Shown piece after piece: positions 1 through 11,410 of a DNA stretch of 64,000 nt. The first letter of the stretch is position 1; every line of letters begins with the position of its first letter. Origin of the DNA: Zarea fungicola (lineage: Eukaryota; Ascomycota; Sordariomycetes; Hypocreales; Cordycipitaceae); assembly GCA_900169235.1 (NCBI GenBank), contig FWCC01000135.1:1-64000 (forward strand), read 5' to 3'. The notes beneath the pieces were generated by a model. That model worked only from the letters and a program-made list of their open reading frames with translations. It searched no databases and had not been told where the DNA came from. The translations under genes were made by a program, and so were the position numbers.

Positions 1-22
1 CGACACTCCCGCGTATCCAACA
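1..22 (+). repeat. 3' end of the 5' LTR of the copia element
   Basis: The bases ACACTCCCGCGTATCCAACA end at position 22 and match the terminal bases of the downstream LTR (ending at 5334) with one substitution over these 20. Only the tail of this LTR is in the window. Confidence 0.8.
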
Positions 23-76
23 ATTAAGAGTCTCAATACGCTGACAAGCCGACTGCTTTCCAACGAAAGATAAGCG

Positions 77-1363
77 ATGTCAAGTAATAACCCCGCCCAG
101 AAGGTGCTGTTGCAGACCTTTGAGGACTGGGGACGATGGGATGAAGAATTCCAGACCAAAGCCATGGGTCTCCATCTATGGGATTGCGTTAATCCAGAAA
201 GTGACATGTTGATGATGGAACGACCCGAGAAACCCGACATAAGTGCCTTTTACAGAAGGATTCCGGCAAGGATGTCGGATCAAGAACCACAAGCCCAATC
301 GGGAAGGCAGACTCGTTATAGTGGGCAGTCAACCCAAACCATCAGACAGTCATCACCAGAAGAACCTGTCTTTCTCATCCCCGAGACGACCGACCATCAT
401 CATCGTGCTCGCAACATTTCCGAATTGACCGCCGACGATAAAGCGTCATACACGTTCGAATGGAAGATGTACGAACAGAACTACAAAGAATACAAAGAGC
501 AAGAAAACAATTGCGAAAGGCTGAAAGCATGGGTCACAGATACAGTGGACTATGGTCTGAGGCAGAGCTCCTGCCGACCCATGTGGGACCTCCGTACCTG
601 GTACAGCAACCTGAAGGCTAGCGTTGGCGCTACCGACAGAGAGCAACAAGCCACAGCCAGAAGGAAATACCAGACGGCAATTACTACGCTCAACAAAGTC
701 CCAAAAGATTTTGCAAGCTGGATTACCACTTGGGAAATGGCTGCCAACCATGCCCTGGTGAGACAGACTGGAGGCATGGAGGACCCGAATGTCTGGTTCG
801 AGGACCTAACGAAAGCCGTTCAACCCATCTTAGGTAGTTAGATTGCCATTTATACAGGAATATATAAAGAAAAACTCGAAGAAAAGACGTTGACAATCAG
901 AGAAGTCGCAAAGGACCTTCAGAAGGAGGCTGACCAGAGGAATATACTGTCTACTCAAGAAAAGGCTCCAAGAGCTACCAGAGGCGCCTTTGGCCCGACC
1001 TTCGCTGGAGAACCTGCCTCAGCACCAACCCACGGAGTGGAACCAGAAGAGCAAGGTACAACAAGCCAGAAAAGGCAAGGCAGTGGCAGTAGCAGTGGCC
1101 AGAAGCGCAAGGCAACCCAATCTGGACCAGCTCGAAGGAAGAAAGCCGCCACTGTGAATGAATCCGAGCAAATGTGCAAAGCCTACGATGGCAACCACTC
1201 CTTGGCCAACTGTTATTACGTTTTCCCCGACAACGCACTGGAATACTTCAAGGAAAGAAAAGTGATTCGCAATGCCGTGGAACATCGTCTAAGAACCAAC
1301 CAATCACTAAAAGATGAAATCAACCAAATCAAGAAGGATGCTCAATTTGAAGAGTCAGCCTGA
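77..1363 (+). pseudogene. gag: copia gag, with an internal stop and a lost zinc-knuckle Cys
   Basis: The capsid-like part (77-841) and the zinc-knuckle part (to 1363) are in one frame, separated by a TAG at 839-841. Gag would form the virus-like particle and bind element RNA. The C-x2-C-x4-H-x4-C knuckle is visible at 1174-1206, but its second Cys is now Tyr (TAC at 1184-1186, expected TGC). That is a G to A change in a TpG context, as RIP makes on the opposite strand. The ATG at 77 lies 54 bases after the LTR end. Copia gag is the clear call from its position and from the protease that follows in frame. Confidence 0.8.
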
Positions 1364-1393
1364 CTCAGAAGAGGGATTAGAAAGATTAACACA

Positions 1394-4300
1394 GTGTTTG
1401 TTATGGCAGCGCTACATACAACACAATCATCTACCCGATACCCACTAAAGAGATCAGCGCTTCTTGACTTAGGAGCGACCATCCATGTATTCAACAATAT
1501 CGAGCGCTTCCAGAACTATTGCCCAGCAGAGCCTGGTGACTATATTCAGGCAGGACAACATCGCGTGCCTATCCGAGGCTACAATAATGTAATCATAAAC
1601 ACACTATATCGGGCAATATACCGACCTATATAGCTCTTTGATGTTGCGTTTTGCGAAAATTTCCTATGCAATCTGGTGTCCCTTCGTCAACTCCAAAAGC
1701 GTAGATATTGGTGGGATAACCGGCCAACACAGAACTACATCCAGACAAAAGACAATTTAGCAGTCTGCGACATTATGGATCAATACGACCAATTCATTAT
1801 TGAACACATACTAGATAAAAGCCTAAAAGAGGTATTTGTCACACGACGACAAAACTTTAACTCCTAGACCAAAAGGAGTCCCGCAAAGGCTGTTGCGCGG
1901 TTATGGCACCTACAATTAGGCCACCCTGGACCACAGGCTCTCAAACACTTTATTAGCTCATCAAGAGGTGCAAAGATAAAAGGTCCAACCACCACTTAAT
2001 GTAACGACTATGCTATATCCAAAATTAAACGTTAAATACATAGAACACCGCGCAATACCGGGAATGGTCCCACAGAACGACTGGCAGTGGATTTCCACGA
2101 CCTACCCAAAGACCCGCAGGGCAGAAATAGTGTGATGTTCATCACTGACCGTTGGTCTGGCTATATTTGGGACTACTACCTGATTGAGAGGGGAGGTACT
2201 GCCATTGTCGAAGTCTTCAAGGACTTATTTGGACTCCTGGCACGACAATACCAGTTGTATCCTCGAGTTGTAGAGGGTGATAACGAAATCCAAAGCAAAA
2301 GAAACGTGGCAGCTACTTTTCTGCACACCATGCACGTCTTTCTAGAGCCATCAGCCCTATACATGCAAGCACAAAACGGTGGTGCAGAGGCATCCGGTCG
2401 CATCATAAAAGAGAAAGCACGAGCTATGCGTACTAGAGCATGACTGCCGCAGCATTTATAGGTTGAAATCTTCAAAGCGGCTATATACCTATACAATCGA
2501 ACACTAAGATATATCTATAATTGGCGTTCACTGTATAAGAGGTTGCATACTTTCCTAGCCAACTATGACAGAATTATCGTGGAGAATTAGAGACCACACT
2601 AAGCGCATTTGCGTGCTTATAGATGTAAAGCTTTTACCATAACAAAGCAAGCTCAGCTACACACAAAAACGCAATAAAAATTGAACCTAAGAGCATGGAT
2701 TGGATATCTAGTTAGATACTAATCCACCAACATCTATCGAGTTTAGAATCCCCTTACCGGTCGCATTGTGCTCACGCACAATGTTCTTTTTAATAAGGAG
2801 GAACATTTTAATGGAAATATTAAACAATTAAAAGATAATATACTCTACGTAGAACGTAATGAGCTAATGATTCTACTTAATCAAGTAGAAATACTAGAAA
2901 CCAATCGAAACAGCGTGACAGAAGAAGACCAAAGTGCCTCTATACCCCAAACAAATTAGGAGGGCGTTCATAGAGAAGATAAGGATGTCGACAACCAACT
3001 AAGTTGGGAAGACCCCACACTCTATGAAGTGGCAGGCGACACGGGAGCTGAACAACTAGAGGTTGGACTTGATCACCCAACTAGTACCGGTGAAGGCTCT
3101 GGTAATTCCAGGGTTGCGGAGGCTGATGGGCGATTACCAGAAGGCGGCACGGAAGACCAGCCAGAAGGCGGCACCAATGACCAAGCCAAGAATTCTAAGG
3201 TCCTATCTAGACCATACCCGACCCCTGTGTCAATTCCACCGACGGCACTTCTGGCCATGGCAATTCGTGAAGGATCAGGTAATATACAAGAAGAATGTTT
3301 TAAGCACTGGACCACGTAAGAGCCTATTGAGGTCTGGAAGGCTGCCTTTGTAGTAGGTCATCAAGCTTCACCACTGGGTACACTAAGTGGAAAAGTCATT
3401 AACAAGGCTAAATTTCACAGGCTACTGAAGAGACCCAGCACCTTACACAGACGAGATATGCCTTCTCTCCCGCGAAGTCACAATAGACTGGCTGACCACC
3501 CCATGGGCAACTTGTTCAAAGAAGCAGAAGCGGAACATCTTCAAAGCCACAAAGAAATAAGATCATAGATTGAACTTAATCGACATAACCCACAGACCAA
3601 GGACAAGCAGATTCTTGACTGCATGTAGGTATATGTCTATAAGTTTAATAAGCATGGACGTTTTTAGAAATGCAAGGCACGCCTTGTTGTGAGAGGCGAC
3701 CAGCAGATCAAAACGATATATGAAGAGACCTATGCCGCTACCTTGGCAGGACGGTCCTTCTGGACATTAATGGCAATTACTGCACGGTTTGACTTGGAAT
3801 TAATCCAATATAATGCAGTCAATGCATTTATCAATATAAGACTGGAAAACGATGTATTTATGTACATGCCTCCTGGCTATCAGAAACCAGGAACTATCCT
3901 AAAGCTCTAGAAAGCGCTTTACGGCTTAAGAGAGTCGCCATTACTATGGCAAAGAGACCTCAAGGCTACACTTCAAGAGCTTAGATTTGATACCGTTCCC
4001 CATGAGCCCTGCTACATAACCAAAAAAGGGATTATTATCTTTTACTATGTAGATAATATTGTCCTAGCATACAAAAAGGGTAGAGAGAGCGAGATCTAAA
4101 GACTCATAAATAATTTACAAAAACAATACAAATTAACCGGAGGAAAACCATTGCAATGGTTCCTTGGCATTGAAATCATAAGAGACAAAGAGAAGAAACT
4201 CCTCTAGCTATCCTAATCCGATTATGTTGATAAGATCGCTAACCTTGCTAATCAAATAGACTATCGACATAACATTCCAATGCAACGAGAAGAGCTAATG

Positions 4301-5134
4301 CCCTACGAAAACCGAGCAAGTCTGTCGTCCATTCGAAGCTATCAGAGAAAAATCGGATCAATATTATATACTGCTATCATCACACGACTAGATGTGGCGT
4401 TTGTATCTGCAAGGCTGTCTAGATTCAACGCCAACCCTGGACCGGAGCACCATGTTGCGGCAGACCAAGTGCTCCTATATCTAAGAGACACAAAAGCACT
4501 AGCGCTGCAATTCGGTGGCTATGACCATTTTATGGTGGCAAGCGATGCCTCTTTTGCAGACAACTCCATTAATAGGAAAAGCTCCTAAGCATATGTTATG
4601 CAGCTATTTAGTGGCACGATTAGATGGAGAGCAAACAAGCAATCCACCATTACTACCTCTACCATGGAAGCAGAGCTACTCGCACTTACTCAGGCAGCTA
4701 AGGAATTAATGTTTATCTCTTAACTAATTTTAGAATTAGGAATCCAATTAGACAAGCAAAAGATACGCATACTTTGCAATAATCAACAAACAATATAATT
4801 AGTAAACAAAGATATTCACAAGCTATAAACAAAGCTCAGACACGTCGACATTCACAATCACTGGTTAAGGCAGGAAGTACAGCGTAACACAATTAAGATT
4901 GAATATATACCGACTAGGGACATGATCGCTGATGGGCTCACAAAAGCGTTGAACAAGCCGGCTTTCCATCAATTCATACGCCAAATAGGACTATTTGACA
5001 TCTCTAGCCATCTAGAAACAAGGAGGCTAGATGAATTTAACGAGGAAACAATTTTAGACGAAATGGCTAAGCTAGAAATACTCAACGACTGGCTAGTTTC
5101 CGCCTCCATGGCCTCAACTAAAGGGGCGTGTTAG
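1394..5134 (+). pseudogene. pol: copia pol: protease, integrase, RT, RNase H, many stops
   Basis: Protease: the D-S-G-A motif reads D-L-G-A (TTA at 1469-1471, expected TCA, a CpA to TpA change). Integrase: H residues near 1907-1950, then a C-x2-C pair whose second Cys is Tyr, then the core with Asp (near 2091), Asp (GDNE, near 2278) and Glu (near 2390). Reverse transcriptase: KARLVVRGDQQ near 3680, A-L-Y-G-L near 3915, and the YVDD box now Y-V-D-N at about 4050. RNase H: S-D-A-S-F-A-D near 4540, M-E-A-E-L near 4665, and I-A-D-G-L-T-K near 4923. Several stops sit where the family has Gln (for example L-S-stop-S near 4215). The final TAG at 5132 overlaps the start of the 3' LTR. Confidence 0.9.
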
Positions 5135-5334
5135 AGTGACTGCAACCTGCAAGGTGATTTGACGGGAAATCGGTTACAGTGATATCCGGCTACAGTGATT
5201 AGGCGTGTAGGGTAGGGATACTCCCCCGCTCTAGAGCAAGAAGCAACAACAAGCAATAAGAATCATCAGTTCTGGCTTAATAATTGGTTATCAAGACCCC
5301 ATCGTGATTTATATACACTCCCGCGTCTCCAACA
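5129..5334 (+). repeat. 3' LTR of the copia element (206 bp)
   Basis: It begins TGTTAGAGTGAC and ends CTCCAACA, with the TG...CA termini of LTRs. It overlaps the pol stop codon by a few bases, as is common for compact copia elements. The target-site duplication cannot be checked because the left flank is outside the window. Confidence 0.85.
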
Positions 5335-5598
5335 AGGCTCTGCCTAGGCTGAAGCCCTTGAAGAGTCGATAATCACACCCCGCGCAACAAGTACTTTCCA
5401 CTGAATATGGGGTAGAAGCTCGTATCTCGACTTGAGATTAGCACACCTCTGGCTTGAGACTACGCGTCCAAAGATTAATAGTGGGTTTCTTTTAGTAATA
5501 GGACCTGCAGTTGCATAAAAGGCAAACATTGGCCCAGACTTTGCCATCCGAACCAATCCTTTCCAAGACACCAGGCAAACAAGTGCTCCTCTGTAATA

Positions 5599-6638
5599 AT
5601 GCAAGCCACACCAGAAGAAAGGAGCGGTCCCGTCTACGACTCAAACGAGAGTCATACCACACGCAACCTGGCATCTCGTTTGGCTCTATCTAATGAGCTA
5701 CGGCGCTCTATTGCTGATACAGGGCGGACTGAAGGGAACGACAATCAGCTCTGGCAATCTGCCAGCTCGCTAGCAAGCATCCACCACCAGTATACGTATT
5801 CTGGAAAACCAGGGAGTGACCTTGAGATTGACCTGCATGATCTTTGGTTCACTTACTACCATGCTGCTAAAAACACTGTCGCCAATAATCCTATGCTAGA
5901 CCGCCTCATTGTTCAAATCCTTCAAGCTCGAGAATTAGGTCCACTGCACCAAACATTTTCTGCCAACACTACTAGGGTCACAACCGCTGCAAGCACTTCT
6001 GATGGGGTAATCTGGACCGATTTGCCGTTTTTGGCCCCGGACATGACCGAATTTTGGCTTAGGGACTGGTCAACAATGAGCTCTAGCAATCTCCTTGGTT
6101 TTTCTACGTTCTTGGCCAAGCTAGCGTCTATCGGAGTTTGTAATAACAGGCTAAGCAGCATCGGCCTCATACTCTTTCGCGATACACTCGAGACCCCACG
6201 CCCGCTGGGAGCATTTGGAGAAGAGCATGCCATGGACATAGCTCGGCCCTCACAAGACGTCACCATTTCTGCGCTTTTGCCAGTTGTCAATTCTTGGCTC
6301 TTCCATGCGGGTACAAGATTATCCAGCTGGCTGATATGCGGTGGAGCAATGACAGAGACGGCTTCGGGGAGCTCTTTCGCACCGATCCGTTGTGCAGCGC
6401 CGCCACGCCAGGCGGGTTCAGCCCAGAGAGGTGGATATTCTGGTTAAAGAGGCTAGAACAGATCGCCGAACAGGCCGAGACCGCTGGCGATGCGCGTCTT
6501 GGCGAAAATACCCGTAGATTCATGGATAACATGCTCTTTATTCTTGATGAGAGGGATTCCGCGGTCAAGCAAATGTTGAAAGAATTACCTGATGTCATTC
6601 GGCATCAGCCCATGATGCAGGTATTCGGACCGAAATAG
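5599..6638 (+). pseudogene. DUF3632 family protein, frameshifted
   Basis: Two overlapping frames (5599-6447 and 6294-6638) together cover the DUF3632 fungal family, whose function is unknown. The first carries the D-L-W-F-T-Y-Y-H-A-A-K and Q-A-R-E-L-G-P-L segments, W-x-D-L-P-F-L-x-x-D-M-T-x-F-W, and R-D-T-L-E-x-P-R-P-L-G. The second carries Y-K-I-I-Q-L-A-D, F-S-P-E-R-W-x-F-W-L-K-R-L and M-D-N-M-L. The family motif passes from one frame to the other at about 6311-6315 (after N-S-W-L-F-H-A-G), which fits a single-base deletion, with no GT-AG intron that could join them. The remaining frame is otherwise open, so the lesion is recent or a sequence error. Start chosen at the first in-frame ATG. 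Confidence 0.8.
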
Positions 6639-7186
6639 GCTGTTGAATGCGGGTAGATATGTGAGCGTGACTCACGGTTGAAGCCTCTCATGCATATTAT
6701 TGTTATCTATTTATAAATTCTGCCAGCCTGATCCTAGTATTCTACTGTTGTTATTGCTACAGGGTGTGAGTTGAACAGGTTTTACCCTAATCCAATTAAG
6801 TTCCACCTTTCGGGCCGTCGCGTGTGGCAAGCTGCATCTGCATTGTCCCTCCACTTGAACATTTCTCGCCCGCCACCAACATGCCGTCAATTCCGTTCGA
6901 TAATTATGAGTTTGATCATTTACCTTACCTTCCCTCTGGATTGCTAAAGTCCTGCACTCTTGATAGACCAAGTATCTGACATTCGGCAGTTGCAGCCGAC
7001 GGTAATGACACTATCCACATCACGTCGCACGATCAAATACATTTTCTCAACTACAAGACCATATTAGCCTACCGTCTAGTAAAAGTGTTGTGGAGCACAT
7101 AGAAATCTAGGTATAAATCACAAAGTGCTCTACCAGCGTGACTCGCCGTTGTCATCTAACCACTATCAACTGTCTACACCACGATA
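6639..7186. other. intergenic, nothing recognised
   Basis: About 550 bases with no convincing coding region. The last 100 bases are the likely promoter and 5' leader of the secreted-protein gene that starts at 7187. Confidence 0.6.
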
Positions 7187-7692
7187 ATGAAGTCCGCCAT
7201 CTTTTATAGCATTTACCTTGGACTTGCCTCCGTCGCTACTGCTGTTGCAGTAGCTGTGAATTCTGAGTCACAGGAGCTTGTCAAACGTCAACAGGGCAAG
7301 TACTGTTATAAAGACTACGATGGTGTCGAAATAGTCGAAGAAATAATAGATGATGAGGCTAGCAAGAGTGGCAAGTTTACTGAATTTGCGAGCCCTGGTT
7401 ACCCTGGAGTAAGTATTCAATACTCTATTATACTTTATGATATTTTTTGTCTACTATGAGCACTTATTAACAAATGCCCGTTAGGAGTGTCAGACCGGCA
7501 ATCAGATTTGCCAGTTCTTCTGGAGAGATGGTATTTTTGTCTGTAGAGCAATTTGCCACTGCCCAGTTACTTCTTATGTGAGTTAGCCTCTTCCTTAAAC
7601 GACAAAAATTGTAACTAATTGGCGGATAGTGCTCTCTAAGCGGCAACTATTGTTTCTATCAGCCAGATAACGGATTTTGCTACTGTACGTAA
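7187..7692 (+). CDS. small secreted 10-Cys protein, three exons
   Basis: Predicted exons are 7187-7408, 7485-7577 and 7630-7692, with introns of 76 nt (GTAAGT...TTAG) and 52 nt (GTGAGT...ATAG), both phase 0. The joined product is about 125 aa. It has a hydrophobic signal peptide (about residues 1-24), a Kex2-type Lys-Arg at 33-34, and ten cysteines, all after the Kex2 site. Nine of these fall in the two downstream exons, and the chain ends C-Y-C-T. That frame and Cys content persist across both splices strongly supports the model. An effector-like or defensive secreted protein is inferred from architecture only; I do not recognise the family. Confidence 0.7.
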
Positions 7693-8339
7693 TTTTTGCC
7701 GCTTTGGGCTTGCATGGCCACAAGAGCTATCGCACACAATTTAATAAAATATGTTTATCAAAATTTGAGAAAATGCCGTGAGTACTGTTAGTCTTAATTC
7801 TAGATAATGCAAGAGACTGTCCTCTCTGGTAGTCAATATAGTTATTATATGCAATATATAACTCTATTGTAGCTATCTTTCTGCTATCTCTCCCATTACC
7901 TTTGTAGTAGCTATAACGTTCCTGGCACTCTGATGTAAAGTAAGCTGCAATGTAATAACGAATGTAAATGATTGTCTCCAGCGCTAGCTAGGGTGCAGAC
8001 CGCCTTCACATCGGGTAGGGAGGAAAGAACAACAGGAAAGGAAAAAAAAAGAACCGGTTTGCAGTTTCTATGGTCGTTGATGTAAAGATCTGTGCTACCG
8101 TTTTGATCTCTCTGCGTTTTACAATTCTACTGTATGCAAGAGGTATGACACCACCTCCGTCACACTGGATTTGATTTAATTTCAGTTTAAATTCCATTCT
8201 GCGGTGCAAGAAATTGCTAGTCCTATAATAAAAAGCAAATGAAGTACTGAGAAAGCTAATAGAACTCACAAGCCCGCAGGTCTTACCAGCGATCCACTGA
8301 TCATTTTCAGCCAGTATCGTCACCTAAGCTACGTGAGTA
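7693..8339. other. intergenic, nothing recognised
   Basis: AT-rich 3' flanks of two converging genes. An open frame on the minus strand (8006-8323) has no homology I recognise and a lysine/phenylalanine low-complexity end. Confidence 0.5.
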
Positions 8340-9753
8340 TCAACTGGTATAATGTTTAGTGAAGTCATACTCGATGCTAGACACTTTCTATGCGAAAATT
8401 AGTTCCGTTGAAGGAGCCGTGCGTTTAATACAGGAGCTTTATAACATACCATCAAGAAGTCCTTCATAGATTTTTCATCCTTCTGCAGATTTGCAAGCAG
8501 GCAGAAGAACGTATCCTTCTCAAGAGCAGTCTTGGGGTTGGTACGGGCGACACGATCCAAGTTCTTCTGTGATCGTGTATCCACGTACCTCAAGAAGATA
8601 TCCCTGCGAACCTCAGCATATATGTCCAGTATTTCTGGCCCGGCTTTATTATTATAGTATCCAATGAAGCAGTCTGCGAGGCCTTCAACGTCGAGTATGG
8701 CGCTCATGGCACCATATCCGCCCATGGGGTTGCAGATATGCGCTGCATCACCTGCCAAAATGACTCTTCCCACCTTGAACTTTTCTGCGCAACGATTGTG
8801 GATTTTGTAGAGATTTGTCGACTCGATCGTGTATTGGCCGGGGTCTGGATGTCCTGGCAACATAGCTTTCAAGTGTGCTGGGCGACGCTGGAGGTATTCT
8901 TCGTCAGTTAAGCCGGTGACACTATCTCCATACGTGACACGCCATAGCCCTCCATTTCCGCGCCGAGCAATCAGGCCCCAGTGATCTGGGTCGATCATGT
9001 AATTTCCACCATCCCAGTCATGTTTCTCGAAGCCGTCATAAAATAGCTAGGCCGATGGATTGTTAGCGTGGAGACTCTTGCAAAAGAGTCACTGGACCTT
9101 ACCTGCTGAACAACGAACTTGTACGGGAACGTTTCCCCCGGCCAGTTCCTTCCAAAGAGGGCCCGTCTGACGGCGCTCGATGCACCGTCACAGCCGACGA
9201 CGTAAGGAGCAAGTATTCTTTCTGTACTTTTATCTTCAAGTTCAACATCAACCCAAGCTGTTGACTCGTTTTGGCCAACATCTGTCACTTTATGATTAAA
9301 CTTGACCTCAATCAGACCATTCGCATGGTCAAGGCAATGCCGGTACAAGATTTTAATAATTTCACCCAACGGCAGAACTGTCATCCTGTCCACCTCACTT
9401 TCTGCAAGCGACAAGTCGATTTCAATGATTTTTTCATGGTCCGCGACGCTCCTCCAACAGATGGAGGGAAACTTTGGACTGCTGACTCGTCGGATGTCTT
9501 GGAGCACTTTTGCGCGTCGAAAGACCCTGGTAGCCGGTACGCCGTACTGAACAGCCCGCAGGCGAGTATCAAGGCATGGCCATGATTCCAAGACAACGGA
9601 GGGTATATTTTGCTGCGAGAGGAGTAGCGCAAGGAGCAAGCCCGCCGGTCCGGCTCCCACAATCAGAACCTTGGCCAGTTAGCAACATGGCACAATGTAC
9701 AAGGTCAAGCTAGTTACTTTCTCAAAAGGCGACGATGGTTGAGGAGCATCCAT
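8340..9753 (-). CDS. FAD-dependent monooxygenase (PheA/TfdB-like), four exons
   Basis: Exons on the minus strand: 9670-9753 contains M-D-A-P... (coding 9718-9753), then 9103-9669, 8450-9046 and 8340-8387. Introns are 9670-9717 (48 nt, GCTAAC branch), 9047-9102 (56 nt) and 8388-8449 (62 nt). The product is about 415 aa, normal for single-component aromatic or terpenoid hydroxylases. It has the N-terminal dinucleotide-binding motif G-A-G-P-A-G, the D-G motif in V-G-C-D-G-A-S-S-A-V-R, and the second FAD motif in G-D-A-A-H-I-C-N-P-x-G-G-Y-G. The last short exon restores a plausible C-terminus (S-S-I-E-Y-D-F); without it the frame stops at 8399. The enzyme would use NAD(P)H and O2 to hydroxylate a small substrate; the substrate is unknown and no other biosynthetic genes are adjacent. 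Confidence 0.85.
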
Positions 9754-10999
9754 GACTTTGCGTTTTTCGACCGAAGTTTTTCGACGTTTTGCTGGCGATG
9801 AACAAGCTACTTGGACGAACAAGCTACATACGTGCCTTTTATTAATCTCGGTCCTTGTGTCCGGCTAGGTATGGGTGGTAAGACAGCCTCGCATACTACC
9901 CACTAGCTGGGGCAGTGCATAACTACCACTGTGGTTACCGTTCATACTCTCGGTAATGAAGATCGGCAATTTGAGCGAGTGAATTGCGCTTACAGCTGTG
10001 AAATGTGTTTTCTGAGATTTCGAAAAGGATACCATTCAGATTGATACTGGTAAATCCTATATGCGCACGGCGTCCGTTCGGGGCTTATGGAATTTCGGGT
10101 TTATATCGCTATTTCGTACTTCATCAATCCAATAGTTCTACCTCAACCCCGCAAGTATACATGTCTCAGAATCTTCCCCACCAGCACTTGGTACCAGCCA
10201 AAACCGGCAAATGGCATCGGCAGTGCATGCACGGGTATCAATTCCCTTTAAAAGAAGGCTCAAGATCAATTACAACTGCCTGCATGCCTACATATAAGGA
10301 ACATTAACCACATCTCATGCAACATATATAGAGAAAAAAAAAGAATTTAATAGGGGTACCCTATGACTTATAATATACCTACAGGTGGTTGTCCCATCGA
10401 TCATCTTCCTGTAGTATGTTTGTAGTAGGCGGATTGGACTGCCTTTCCAGACCGTTTACACTAGTTATCTGTAGCGCTGTGTCAATGTAGACAAAGTCTG
10501 AGGCAAACAGGGAGAAGAGGCTGGAATAAAAGCGAGGATCGTCATATTTCCACAACAGACACCAACCCCACAAGCATGAATCATGTGGTAGTCAGCATAA
10601 TGATGAAGCGTAGGCCTCTTGTCAGACCTTTTAGCTCACTGCTTAGCACCGCTCTGCTGTCATTTGTTGGGTAAATCTAGTTCATTTTGCACTAATCTAA
10701 GCCACGATTCATGAGCCAACTTATGTGCAGATTTGGGAACATTCCTACTCCTTTATTGCCGAAAACTCAACGTACTAGTTAATAATATTTAGCTTGCTTG
10801 CTACCAGTACCCCACACTCCACAGATTGGCCTGTTCTGCCAAGAAATTCAGCTTAATTAGTCCATGAATCTGCCTCTCTTCAATGAAGCACCAGGGTCTA
10901 GTGCTTGGTTGCAACACAGCTCCGTCTACTGCTGTTAAACAGGCTGAACGCCACCTATGCGGTAGGCCTGGTTCTGCTCCATGCTCTTAATAGCACCCA
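9754..10999. other. intergenic, nothing recognised
   Basis: About 1.2 kb. The first 100 bases are the likely promoter of the monooxygenase and contain a short direct repeat (GAACAAGCTAC near 9808 and 9822). The rest shows only short unsupported frames. Confidence 0.5.
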
Positions 11000-11410
11000 T
11001 TAACAATGAATCCCTTTGCAGGACGTGTAGTCCATAACATTGACTGTCAGCTCTCCTTCCCAGACGTCATTATTATAGAATGGAGCGCTGCCGCATAAGC
11101 CACATCCATGGCCAACAAGTGCCTGAATGGCTGATTTAATGGAATGACCAGGGGCGCCATTGGATGTGTTTTGTAGAATCGCGCAGACAGAGTATTGCTG
11201 GGCGTTATCGTCATTGCAGTCAGTGCAGCAGATTTGCTGGCCGTTTTGGTAGAAGGTATTGTCATCAATATAGCTGCATTCTTGCTGTAGCTCCTTCAAA
11301 CTGGTCTGGGCGTGGCAAAATGCACATTCGCCACTTCCATAGCAGTTGATGCCAAGCGACAGCACGTTTGCCGCGTAGGAAACGAGGAGACCGAGATGAT
11401 AGTATTTCAT
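11000..11410 (-). CDS. KP4-like (killer-toxin fold) secreted protein
   Basis: Single exon, 136 aa, with a signal peptide (about residues 1-19) and twelve cysteines. The L-G-I-N-C start of the mature chain, the Y-x-N-G-x-Q-I segment, C-A-I-L-Q-N-T, and the C-terminal H-G-C-x-x-C-G-S-x-P and G-E-L-T-V-N segments follow the KP4 family. That family is known from Ustilago virus KP4 and from nuclear KP4-like genes in many ascomycetes; characterised members act extracellularly on calcium channels and inhibit growth. Activity here is inference. The gene stands alone, with neighbouring secreted proteins but no linked immunity gene evident. Confidence 0.85.
   Translation of the reverse strand: MKYYHLGLLVSYAANVLSLGINCYGSGECAFCHAQTSLKELQQECSYIDDNTFYQNGQQICCTDCNDDNAQQYSVCAILQNTSNGAPGHSIKSAIQALVGHGCGLCGSAPFYNNDVWEGELTVNVMDYTSCKGIHC

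Larger units (their letters stand above)
1..5334 (+). mobile_element. Ty1/copia LTR retrotransposon, decayed (RIP-like)
   Basis: The domains run in copia order: gag with zinc knuckle, protease, integrase, reverse transcriptase, RNase H. Every recognisable coding piece from 77 to 5134 lies in the same forward frame, so the ancestor had a single gag-pol ORF. It is now broken by nonsense codons at about 839, 1361, 1631, 1865, 2441, 2957, 3317, 3908 and 4586, among others. Bases 1-22 match the last 22 bases of the 3' LTR (two differences), so most of the 5' LTR lies outside the window. Several catalytic residues are lost through CpA to TpA or TpG to TpA changes, the signature of RIP. The element cannot make its own proteins. 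Confidence 0.93.
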
